A DNA stretch of 38,344 bases from Ignavibacteriales bacterium (GTDB taxonomy: Bacteria > Bacteroidota > Ignavibacteria > Ignavibacteriales > Ignavibacteriaceae). Where the stretch lies: assembly GCA_020061465.1 (NCBI GenBank), contig JAGUYG010000059.1:1-38344 (forward strand). Direction: 5' to 3'. A program made the position numbers and the translations under genes. Of this stretch, positions 16,275-23,983 are shown in pieces. Below the pieces are notes generated by a model. It searched no databases. It had not been told where the DNA came from and saw only the letters and a program-made list of their open reading frames with translations. Positions within the stretch are counted from its first letter, which is position 1. Every line of letters starts with the position of its first letter.

Positions 16275-18152
16275 TTACGAAATATATTTCCCTCGCTTTG
16301 TATAATGAGTATGAAGAAGCTTATGTGATAGTTCACCGCATGGTCCTTCAGTGAGAAAATTCTCATAGATGTATTTGATATGAGGATTCTCATGTGATTT
16401 TCTGATTGGTAAAGATTCTTCCTCTTCATAAATCGCTTGTGCGCGTTTCTTTCTTATTTCTTCTGAAGTAGGAATAGGCTGCCCGCCGCCGCCGAGGCAC
16501 CCGCCAGGACAAGCCATTATTTCAACAAAATGAACGTCGGATAATTCACCGCGTTTCAACATCTCCATCACGATTTTTGCGTTAGCAGTACCGTGCGCAA
16601 CGATAAACTTTAATTCTACACCTTCGAGAAAATTATACTTTTCAACGCATCTCTCAAGTTTCACCGAAGCTTGTTTTACTCCTTCAAAACCGCGGCAAGG
16701 TTCAATTCGAAGATTATCAAAAGGTACAACTCTTCCTGTAACCAATTCATAAACAGTTCTTAGTGCTGCTTCCATTACACCGCCGGTGGCACCGAAAATT
16801 AAACCTGCACCGGAAGCCTCACCAAACGGATCGTCAAAATGTGACTTTGGCATTTCCGGCAAATATATTCCGGCTTCTTTAATCATCTTTGCCATCTCGC
16901 GTGTTGTTAAACCATAGTCAACGTCTTTATAACCTGAGGCGTTCATTTCGGGACGGTTACACTCGAACTTCTTTGCTGAGCAAGGCATTAAGGCTACCGT
17001 AACAATATTTACAGAATCGATGCCTGCCTGCTGTGCGTAAAAAGTTTTTGTGATAGCACCAAACATCTGCTGGGGCGATTTCGCGGTTGATAAATAATCC
17101 AAATATTCGGGATAAAAATGTTCAATAAATTTTATCCAGCCCGGTGAGCAAGATGTAAATTGAGGCAGCTTAACAGATTCATCTTTATCAACTAATGCTT
17201 TCTTCAATCTGTTTAACAGCTCGGTACCCTCTTCAATAATCGTTAAGTCAGCCGTAAAGTTTGTATCAAATACTTTATCGAAGCCGATTCTTTTAAGTGC
17301 CGTGTTCAATTCGCCGGTAAAAGATTTGCCCGGCTCGATTCCGAATTCTTCTCCGATGGCTGCTCTTGGTGAGGGAGCTGTTTGAATTACAACATGTTTT
17401 GTGGGGTCATCTATTGCATCCCAAATATCATCGGAAGGATCGTTTGCTCTTAAGGCACCGGTGGGACAACGGTTTATACACTGTCCGCAGTAAATACAAA
17501 TTACATCAGCCAGCGGTTTATCTAAAAAAGTTCCGACTTTAGTGTCATGCCCCCTATTCAACGCTTCGAGCACTCCGACTTCCTGCAAATCTATACAAGT
17601 TCTTACACATCTTTTACACAGCACGCATTTGTTCATATCTCTGATTACCGAAGTTGACGAATTATCGATCTCATGGCGCGGTGAATTAATATGACCGAAC
17701 GTATATTCATCAACCCCGTATTCCTTTGCCAAAGTCTGCAGCTCACAGTTTTCATTTCTAAAGCATGAATAGCATTCACCGTAGTGTTCGCTTAAAAGAA
17801 GATCAACAATATGCCTTCTTGCTTTTCTAACCATCGGAGTTGAGGTATGTATTTTTATCGGCGCAGTAATCGGAAATGTGCAGGCGGTTTGAAGAGTACG
17901 CATTCCTTCCACTTCCACCACACAAATTCGGCATACACCTGCCACACAAAGATCATCATGGTTGCAAAGCGTGGGTATGTGAATTTGATTTTCTTTACAT
18001 GCTTCAAGAATGGTAGTACCTAACGGAACGGAAACTTTCTTTTCGTTTATCTGAACCGAAACCATTCCTCCTATGTAGCTTGTATCAGTCGGCTTGGGAA
18101 CTACATGCGGTCGCTGGCTTACCGGTGTTCTTAAATTATTTCGCTTTCCCAT
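16275..18152 (-). CDS. hydA: [FeFe] hydrogenase catalytic subunit HydA
   Basis: The start chosen is ATG at 18152 (625 residues), with GGAGG six bases upstream; a longer frame from 18170 lacks one. Numbering here is from 18170. Domains in order: a [2Fe-2S] ferredoxin-like domain (Cys69, 80, 83, 97), a His-ligated [4Fe-4S] site (His129, Cys133, 136, 142), two [4Fe-4S] sites (Cys182-192 and 225-235), then the H-cluster domain. Its signatures are TSCSPGW (339-345), MPCSAKKFE (395-403) and EIMACPGGCLGGGGQP (550-565), ending in the small-subunit-like tail. It interconverts protons and hydrogen in the cytoplasm and exchanges electrons with HydBC. The first signature has Ser where TSCCPxW enzymes have the second Cys. 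It overlaps the hydB stop by 17 bases and ends the operon. Confidence 0.95.
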   Translation of the reverse strand: MGKRNNLRTPVSQRPHVVPKPTDTSYIGGMVSVQINEKKVSVPLGTTILEACKENQIHIPTLCNHDDLCVAGVCRICVVEVEGMRTLQTACTFPITAPIKIHTSTPMVRKARRHIVDLLLSEHYGECYSCFRNENCELQTLAKEYGVDEYTFGHINSPRHEIDNSSTSVIRDMNKCVLCKRCVRTCIDLQEVGVLEALNRGHDTKVGTFLDKPLADVICIYCGQCINRCPTGALRANDPSDDIWDAIDDPTKHVVIQTAPSPRAAIGEEFGIEPGKSFTGELNTALKRIGFDKVFDTNFTADLTIIEEGTELLNRLKKALVDKDESVKLPQFTSCSPGWIKFIEHFYPEYLDYLSTAKSPQQMFGAITKTFYAQQAGIDSVNIVTVALMPCSAKKFECNRPEMNASGYKDVDYGLTTREMAKMIKEAGIYLPEMPKSHFDDPFGEASGAGLIFGATGGVMEAALRTVYELVTGRVVPFDNLRIEPCRGFEGVKQASVKLERCVEKYNFLEGVELKFIVAHGTANAKIVMEMLKRGELSDVHFVEIMACPGGCLGGGGQPIPTSEEIRKKRAQAIYEEEESLPIRKSHENPHIKYIYENFLTEGPCGELSHKLLHTHYTKRGKYIS

Positions 18153-19362
18153 CGTATCCTCCGTTTCCATTTGTGTGGAATATTTCTTCCTTAAAATTTT
18201 CTAGAATTGAAATGAACGAATTCGGACTTGACTGTCCTAAACCACATTTTGATGCAACTTGCATTGTTTTTCCCAATTCCTTCAGTGTGTTTATATAAGC
18301 AAAAGTGTAATTACCTTTTTCAATTCTCTCTACGCCTTCTAACAGCTTAATGTTGCCAACTCTGCAGGGTGTACATTGTCCGCATGATTCTTCAACAAAA
18401 AATTCCATAAAGTTTTTTAAAACCTTCAACATGCTTCGTTTCTCGTTAAATATCATTATTGAACCTCCGGTAGCAGCATCTTCATAAGCTAACACTCTAT
18501 CGAACTGTGATTGGGGCAGACATATTCCGGATGCACCGCCAACTTGAACAGCTTTTGTATTTGCTGCACCTACTAATTCCAGCAGTTCACTTATTTTTGT
18601 TCCCCACGGTAATTCATATACGCCGGGCTTTTCACAGTCACCGGATACTGAAAATAATTTAGAGCCGGTTGATTTATCTGTTCCATGCTGTTTAAACCAT
18701 TCTCCTCCTTTTGTAATTATGTGAGGAATAGCCGCAAGTGTTTCAACATTGTTTACCACTGTAGGATAACCTAAATAACCGGTGTTAACGGGATACGGCG
18801 GACGGTTGCGCGGTTCTCCTCTATGTCCCTCAAGTGATTCAATCAATGCAGTTTCTTCACCGCAAACATAGGCGCCTGAACCAAAACGAATTTTTATGTC
18901 GAAATCAAAACCTTCTTTTCCAAGAATATTCTTACCTAATAAATTTTCGTTTCGCATCTTTTCAAGACAGCTTTCCAGATGTTCCAGCATAAATTCATAT
19001 TCGCCGCGGAGATATACTATACCGGTTTTAGCTCCGATTGTATATCCGCCAACAACCATTCCGTCAAAAATTAATTTTGGATATTCGAGAAGAAGCACTC
19101 TGTCTTTAAAAGTGCCGGGTTCGCCTTCATCCGCATTGCACACAATAAATTTTTTATCGGCTACGGCGGCAGCAGAAAGCATCCATTTGGTTGCTGTTGG
19201 AAATCCGGCTCCTCCTCTTCCTTTCAATCCGGAAGCCTTTAATTCGAACAATACATCTTGTCTATTGATGCTCAATGCTTTTCTAATACCTTCACCGGCT
19301 TGGTATTCCGAAAATATCACCGGTCCGGTTCTTTTTATTTTCTCTTCAATTACTAATTCCAT
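18136..19362 (-). CDS. hydB: NuoF-like NAD(P)/FMN subunit HydB of the hydrogenase
   Basis: The start chosen is ATG at 19362 (408 residues), preceded by AAGGTG at a normal distance; the frame extends back to 19389 inside hydC. It is a NuoF-type diaphorase subunit: GRGGAGFPTATKW and GSGAYVCGEETAL form the FMN/NAD(H) site, and SCGQCTPCRVG with a later Cys (SKCGLGQSSPN) binds one [4Fe-4S] cluster. It moves electrons between NAD(P)H and the iron-sulfur chain of HydA. HydB of the well-studied bifurcating HydABC enzymes is about 600 residues, with an extra N-terminal thioredoxin-like domain and a C-terminal ferredoxin domain. Both are missing here, and the C-terminus ends ~35 residues after the last cluster ligand. 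That makes non-bifurcating, NADH-linked activity a real alternative. Confidence 0.93.
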   Translation of the reverse strand: MELVIEEKIKRTGPVIFSEYQAGEGIRKALSINRQDVLFELKASGLKGRGGAGFPTATKWMLSAAAVADKKFIVCNADEGEPGTFKDRVLLLEYPKLIFDGMVVGGYTIGAKTGIVYLRGEYEFMLEHLESCLEKMRNENLLGKNILGKEGFDFDIKIRFGSGAYVCGEETALIESLEGHRGEPRNRPPYPVNTGYLGYPTVVNNVETLAAIPHIITKGGEWFKQHGTDKSTGSKLFSVSGDCEKPGVYELPWGTKISELLELVGAANTKAVQVGGASGICLPQSQFDRVLAYEDAATGGSIMIFNEKRSMLKVLKNFMEFFVEESCGQCTPCRVGNIKLLEGVERIEKGNYTFAYINTLKELGKTMQVASKCGLGQSSPNSFISILENFKEEIFHTNGNGGYDGKAK

Positions 19363-19375
19363 ATTTATTTTCACC

Positions 19376-19849
19376 TTATTTAATTTCATTCAAAATATTA
19401 ACTGCACGTTCGGGGTCGAGGTGTGTGTAAACCCTATCGTTCACAATCATAGCAGGGCCCATATCGCACATACCCAAGCAATTAGTGTACTCGAGCGTTA
19501 TTCTGTTATCTTTAGTGGTCTGCCCGAAAGATATTCCTAATTCTCTTTCGATTGCTTGTTCAACTTTTTCTTTTCCTGCATGTTCACACATTATCGTTCT
19601 GCATAAACGTACTATGTTCCTTCCCTGCGGGTGAGAATGCAGAAAAGAATAAAATGAAATAACGCTGTTAACTTCAACAGGATGAATATTCATTAATCGT
19701 GCAACTTCCTGCTGAGCAAAATCGGATATGTATTTGTGTTTGCGCTGAATGTCCTGAAGTATTTCCAAAAGGGCAGGGCGATCGTTACCGTATTTCTTGA
19801 CCAGGTTTTCTATTTCTTCAGATAAAGCATTCTGTTCATATACCAGCAT
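19376..19849 (-). CDS. hydC: NuoE-like [2Fe-2S] subunit HydC of the hydrogenase
   Basis: The start chosen is ATG at 19849 (157 residues), with GAGAGG five bases upstream. A GTG at 19855 would leave no room for a ribosome-binding site. It is a thioredoxin-fold NuoE/HydC subunit. An N-terminal helical part (ALLEILQDIQRKHKYISDFAQQEVAR) is followed by the cluster ligands CRTIMC and CLGMC, i.e. C-x4-C and C-x3-C at residues 83, 88, 124 and 128 from this ATG. It relays electrons next to the flavin subunit. The ATG lies two bases after the receiver-protein stop, so the two are translationally coupled. The hydB ATG follows 13 bases beyond the hydC stop. Length matches the family. Confidence 0.93.
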   Translation of the reverse strand: MLVYEQNALSEEIENLVKKYGNDRPALLEILQDIQRKHKYISDFAQQEVARLMNIHPVEVNSVISFYSFLHSHPQGRNIVRLCRTIMCEHAGKEKVEQAIERELGISFGQTTKDNRITLEYTNCLGMCDMGPAMIVNDRVYTHLDPERAVNILNEIK

Positions 19850-19851
19850 AA

Positions 19852-20232
19852 TCACCTCTCGATATGGGAATGTAATAGTTTTTCAACTTTTTCAATTAGT
19901 TCATCGGGCGAGATTGGCTTTTCAACAAATTCATCCACAGGAACCATTTCGCTTACACCAAAGTCCATTCCGATTGTTTTTGAAACCGATGTATACATTA
20001 TAATCGGCGTTTGTATTCCTTCCTTTCTGAATTTTTGCAGAAGGAAAAAACCGTCATCCGGTTCATTCATCATTACATCAAGAATAATTAAATCGGGTGA
20101 TTTTTCTTTTACTATTTTGTAGCCGTCTTCCGGATTTGCAGCCGTAACCGTATCATATCCTCTTGAACCAAGCACTAAAGTACTGGCATCGAGGATATCC
20201 GGATCGTCGTCTATTATTGCTATTAGAGCCAT
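19852..20232 (-). CDS. CheY-like receiver protein leading the hydrogenase operon
   Basis: A 126-residue stand-alone response regulator receiver domain. It keeps the acidic pair (IIDDDPD, residues 7-13), the phospho-acceptor Asp52 (LDVMM), the switch Thr81 (MYTSVS) and Lys105 (EKP). There is no output domain, so it should act through protein contact or a phosphorelay rather than by binding DNA. AAGGGG precedes its ATG, and hydC begins two bases after its stop, so it is made in step with the hydrogenase. A partner kinase is not adjacent; the RegB-like kinase at 14582 and the propeller kinase at 29316 are candidates in the window. Its inclusion in the structural operon suggests control of, or response to, hydrogenase activity. 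That is inference. Confidence 0.85.
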   Translation of the reverse strand: MALIAIIDDDPDILDASTLVLGSRGYDTVTAANPEDGYKIVKEKSPDLIILDVMMNEPDDGFFLLQKFRKEGIQTPIIMYTSVSKTIGMDFGVSEMVPVDEFVEKPISPDELIEKVEKLLHSHIER

Positions 20233-20625
20233 TTTGTACCCCTTCTAGTTTGATTATTGTGTTTTTAATTTTAGTTGATTTTCTAATCTAAATTTATTTA
20301 TCGCTTTATTTTTTCTGAGCAGTTAACATTCATTTTGACAATTATTACTTCTCAATTAGTTATTTATTACACTCATATTAAATGCCATAAAACGACTTGA
20401 AATAAATCGGTTTATGTGAAGATTTGAAATCAAGAACTGCCGGAAGCTATTGTTTTTCTTACTTTTGGAAAGAAAATTTTCAAAAAGGATAAGGTTGGTT
20501 GATGATCCTGAAAGATTGCCGAATGTCAACTGACGGAGAATTGAATCAGTTTGCTTAAGGACGAAGGAATACAGTCTTATGAACTTTACGTAACATGAGT
20601 ACGGAATTCGTCTTAGGCTACGCGA

Positions 20626-20724
20626 AGAGACAACATCTTTTTAAAGTTCATGCCAATCTTCATTTCTAAGTGATGAAAACTATTTTTGTTAATTTTTCTA
20701 TTAAATAGTAAAGATGTCATCTCG
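20626..20724. repeat. Diverged copy of the AGATGACATCT inverted repeat (copy 2)
   Basis: AGAGACAACATCTTT at 20626-20640 and AAAGATGTCATCTCG at 20710-20724 match the arms of the repeats at 11852 and 37009 with two and one mismatches. The interval is longer (69 bases) and itself contains an unrelated arm. Confidence 0.5.
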
Positions 20725-20793
20725 CCTCACCATATCTTTGCATAACATGATTACGTAAGACAAAATCATGTCCAAGAGTTCTGCATGTATATT

Positions 20794-20952
20794 TTAATTA
20801 CTCATGTTACGCAGATTACTAAACCTCCGAGGTTTCAATGAATGTTTTTAGGAGAATATTCTTGATTTTTATCCAACAAACAAGTTTCAGGATATATCGA
20901 TTGCCAAAACCTCGGAGGTTTTCCACTCACTTGCGTAAGGTGAGTTAATTAT
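20794..20952. mobile_element. MITE-like element with terminal inverted repeats (copy 1)
   Basis: The left end ACTCATGTTACGCAG (20800-20814) and the reverse complement of the right end TTGCGTAAGGTGAGTTAAT (20931-20949) match at 12 of 15 positions. The interior carries two palindromes, AAACCTCCGAGGTTT (20821-20835) and AAAACCTCGGAGGTTTT (20906-20922). There is no coding frame, so it would need a transposase in trans. The same right end recurs exactly at 35976-35994. Confidence 0.55.
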
Positions 20953-20956
20953 TGCA

Positions 20957-22213
20957 TCACTTTACAAATGAAATATCCGCTTTACCCACCGCCTCTTTCA
21001 CTTTTTCCCATTCAGCCATTGCCTCTTCAAACGGTTCAAGTACACGCGGAACTGCGCCGTGCATGTATGAAATAAGCACACCGTAATTTATCATCGGAAC
21101 ATCAAGCAGTTTTGCTTCCTTTATTCTTACCTGCATCATCTGTCTTGTAATCATGCAGGCGCCGCAGTGAATAATTAATTTGTATTCGGATAATTTCTCG
21201 GGAAAATCTTCACCGCTTCTTATATCAAACAAAAGATTTTTTTTTAAGTGCAAGCGCAGCCAGCGAGGTATTTTTACTCTGCCGATGTCATCTGCTTGAG
21301 CGTGGTGCGTGCAAGCTTCGGCAATTAATATTCTATCTCCGTCTTGCAATGTTTCTACTTTTTTAAGCGCACCGACAAACGCAGTTAAATCTCCTTTGTG
21401 TCTTGCCATCAGAATTGAAAAAGTTGTTAATTTTACTTCATCGGGAACTTCTGCCACAACTTTCATTATTGCCTGACTGTCGGTGACCACCAAATCCGGC
21501 GGTGATTTAAGGTTGTCTATCACAGCCTTAAGCTCTGTATCCTTAGCAACAATAACAATTGCGTCTGTGTCCAAAGCTTCTCTTAAAGTTTGTACTTGCG
21601 GCAAAATTAATCTTCCCTTCGGTGCACCGGAATCAATCGGAACAACAAGTATTACAACATCACCCCGGCTGACAAGATCGCTTATTAAAGGCGGTTCATT
21701 TTCGGAAGGAAGCATGCGGGTAATTTTTTTCTTTAACGTATCAATGCCTACATTTTCTTTGCATGATATTTCGAAATGAGTTGCTTGTAAAATTTTGATT
21801 TCATCTAATAACCCTGCATTAACTCCGTTTTCAATCTTATTAACTGCTATAAGAAAAGGAACGGAAATTTTATTCAAATACTTAATGATGTCCTTTTCTT
21901 CCCTGGACATTCTTACTGTTGCTTCAAGAACAAGTACGGCAAAGTCTGCAGTTGAAATTGCTTTAATGGTTTTGTTGATTCTCTTTTGTCCTAATTCACC
22001 AACGTCGTCTATTCCGGCTGTATCAATTAGAACGACGGGTCCATGCGGAAGCAGTTCCATTGCTTTTTTTACTGGATCGGTGGTTGTGCCTGCAACATCA
22101 CTAACTATACATAAATCCTGTCCGATAAATGCATTAACTAATGACGATTTGCCAACGTTTCTTCTGCCGATGAACACGATGTGCTTACGTTTTGATTGGG
22201 GCACCTTATCCAC
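20957..22213 (-). CDS. hydF: [FeFe] hydrogenase maturation GTPase HydF
   Basis: A 418-residue protein with the three HydF parts. The GTPase domain has a P-loop GRRNVGKSS (16-24), DTAG (64-67) and NKIE (125-128). A dimerisation region follows, and then the cluster-binding domain with Cys301 (EACTHHAQ) and the HCGAC pair Cys350/Cys353. HydF is the scaffold on which the diiron subcluster made by HydE and HydG is assembled before transfer to HydA. The start is GTG at 22213 with AGGTG seven bases upstream. It lies on the same strand as the structural operon but is separated from it by the 724-base repeat region, and it diverges from hydG. Length is typical. Confidence 0.96.
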   Translation of the reverse strand: MDKVPQSKRKHIVFIGRRNVGKSSLVNAFIGQDLCIVSDVAGTTTDPVKKAMELLPHGPVVLIDTAGIDDVGELGQKRINKTIKAISTADFAVLVLEATVRMSREEKDIIKYLNKISVPFLIAVNKIENGVNAGLLDEIKILQATHFEISCKENVGIDTLKKKITRMLPSENEPPLISDLVSRGDVVILVVPIDSGAPKGRLILPQVQTLREALDTDAIVIVAKDTELKAVIDNLKSPPDLVVTDSQAIMKVVAEVPDEVKLTTFSILMARHKGDLTAFVGALKKVETLQDGDRILIAEACTHHAQADDIGRVKIPRWLRLHLKKNLLFDIRSGEDFPEKLSEYKLIIHCGACMITRQMMQVRIKEAKLLDVPMINYGVLISYMHGAVPRVLEPFEEAMAEWEKVKEAVGKADISFVK

Positions 22214-22571
22214 TTTTTAACACCTAATTCTTTCGCAATATGTTTGACCTTCGTTTTCCAAAATATTTATTGCCAGAAGCTGGGCAAAAAGTGTTCCACC
22301 TTCTTTCAATCGAACAACATAAAGATTAAACGTTTTTAAGATTATCTAATCGAATTATTCTTCTTAATGAACTAAATGAATTTCATTTTTTACAAAAGAT
22401 TTCTCTTTTTTAAGAAAATAAAGTGTGAAAGTTGAAAGATTCTGCCTGTCTTCTGTTTTATTTGATGGTATGCTTATTGACTCTTACCAATAGAGATAAA
22501 CTTATACTTTAGCATTGATACCACGATAGTAAAACGATTATAAGCAACCACCAATATTTGGGGAGTAACAA
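22214..22571. other. Divergent hydF-hydG regulatory region
   Basis: This 358-base gap must hold the promoters for hydF (minus) and hydGE (plus). A weak plus-strand candidate is TTGACT at 22477-22482 with TATACT at 22503-22508; the 20-base spacer is long for a sigma-70 site but suits the Bacteroidota spacing. On the minus strand, 22217-22345 is an open run of 43 codons ending ...ENEGQTYCERIRC four bases before the hydF GTG. It has no ATG and may be a gene remnant. Confidence 0.4.
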
Positions 22572-23963
22572 ATGTATTTTATCAATGAAGATTATATCAA
22601 CAGCTTAATTTCAGACGATACTCTTTTTAATGAAGCAATGCAGCATGATATTATTCAGAAGGCATCCGAAGCAAAAGGAATTACATTAAAAGAAAGTGCG
22701 GTTTTACTCAACATTAATTCACCGGATTTGTTAGATGAACTTTTCCATACCGCCAAAAAAGTAAAAGAAAAGATTTACGGCAACCGGCTTGTTTTATTTG
22801 CACCGCTTTACTTTACGAACGTTTGCATAAACAATTGTCTTTATTGCGCCTTTAGAAGAGAGAACAAAGAGCTAAAAAGAAAAACATTAACAATAAATGA
22901 AATCGAAGAGGAGGCGCTATATCTTGTTCTGCAGGGACAAAAAAGACTGCTTCTTGTAGCGGGCGAACATCCTCAAAAATCTAATTTGCATTTTATCGGA
23001 CAAGCAATCGAACGGATTTACAGCATTAATCTAAGCGGGAATAACATAAGACGGTTAAACGTCAATACTGCACCACTATCGGTTGAAGATTTCGAAACTC
23101 TTAAAAGTTTTGGAATCGGCACTTATCAATGCTTCCAGGAAACATATAAATTTTCAACTTATAAAGAGATGCATCCGGTGGGTCCGAAGAGTAATTATCA
23201 ATGGCGCCTTTTCGCAATGGATAGAGCGCTGCAAGCATGTATTGACGATGTTGGCATTGGTTCACTTTTCGGATTGACCGATTACCGATTTGAAACTCTC
23301 GCATTGTTAAGTCATGCTTTTGATCTTGATGAAAAGTATGGAATTGGACCGCATACGATTTCAATTCCCAGACTTGAACCGGCTCTAAATGCACCGGCAG
23401 CGTTAAACCCGCCTTATGCCGTGGATGATTTATCATTTAAGAAATTAGTTACGGTAATAAGATTAGCCGTGCCGTATACCGGGATTATTCTTTCAACACG
23501 CGAAAAAGCCGAACTAAGAAGAGAGCTATTTGAAGTGGGGGTGTCACAGATAAGTGCCGGAAGCCGTACAGCACCGGGAAGCTATAAAGAATCAATTGAC
23601 AGCCTTAAAGAACACGAACTCGAACAATTTCAGCTTGGTGATCACAGAAGCCTTGATGAAGTAGTTAGGGATTGTACATCGCTCGGTTATATGCCAAGCT
23701 TTTGCACAGCATGTTATAGATCGAACCGCACTGGAGACAGATTTATGGAATTAGCTAAAACCGGAAACATCGGAAAGATTTGTGTGCCCAATGCGTTAAC
23801 AACTTTTCAAGAGTACTTAAATGACTTTGCATCAGATGAAACAAAAACTATAGCTAAACCTTTCCTTCAAAACGAAATCGAAAGGATTAACGGTGCCGCG
23901 CGAAAAAAAGTTGAAGTTATGCTTCAACGTGTAAACAATGGTGAAAGAGACGTGTACTTATAG
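22572..23963 (+). CDS. hydG: [FeFe] hydrogenase maturase HydG (radical SAM tyrosine lyase)
   Basis: A 463-residue radical SAM enzyme that splits tyrosine to give the CO and CN ligands of the H-cluster. The SAM-binding cluster motif is C85-x3-C89-x2-C92 (CINNCLYC). The HydG-specific C-terminal cluster motif C378-x2-C381-x22-C404 (CTACYRSN...KICVPN) is intact, which separates it from ThiH and HydE. GGGGAG precedes the ATG at 22572. It is followed 20 bases later by hydE, so the two form an operon. Length fits the family. Confidence 0.97.
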   Translation: MYFINEDYINSLISDDTLFNEAMQHDIIQKASEAKGITLKESAVLLNINSPDLLDELFHTAKKVKEKIYGNRLVLFAPLYFTNVCINNCLYCAFRRENKELKRKTLTINEIEEEALYLVLQGQKRLLLVAGEHPQKSNLHFIGQAIERIYSINLSGNNIRRLNVNTAPLSVEDFETLKSFGIGTYQCFQETYKFSTYKEMHPVGPKSNYQWRLFAMDRALQACIDDVGIGSLFGLTDYRFETLALLSHAFDLDEKYGIGPHTISIPRLEPALNAPAALNPPYAVDDLSFKKLVTVIRLAVPYTGIILSTREKAELRRELFEVGVSQISAGSRTAPGSYKESIDSLKEHELEQFQLGDHRSLDEVVRDCTSLGYMPSFCTACYRSNRTGDRFMELAKTGNIGKICVPNALTTFQEYLNDFASDETKTIAKPFLQNEIERINGAARKKVEVMLQRVNNGERDVYL

Positions 23964-23983
23964 GAAAATTAAGCTAATTAATT

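Larger units (their letters stand above)
20233..20956. other. Repeat-rich 724-base intergenic region between hydF and the hydrogenase operon
   Basis: No convincing gene is present. The region is a stack of inverted repeats: ATGAACTTTA (20579-20588) with TAAAGTTCAT (20642-20651), a diverged copy of the AGATGACATCT repeat (20626-20724), a MITE-like element (20794-20952), and an extra end-like sequence TTACGTAACATGAGT at 20585-20599. The operon promoter is expected in about 20240-20400 on the minus strand but I could not identify it. Confidence 0.6.

Noticed and set aside
18896-19540. 214-codon plus-strand frame opposite hydB/hydC
   Set aside because: It is fully antisense to two well-supported hydrogenase genes, and its serine/proline-rich translation matches no family.
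20233-20956. Possible CRISPR array or small RNA in the repeat-rich gap
   Set aside because: Repeats are inverted pairs of different sequence, not regularly spaced direct repeats, and no cas gene is in the window.
22477-22508. sigma-70 promoter TTGACT...TATACT for hydG
   Set aside because: The 20-base spacer is outside the usual range and AT-rich DNA gives such matches by chance; kept only as a weak note in the intergenic entry.
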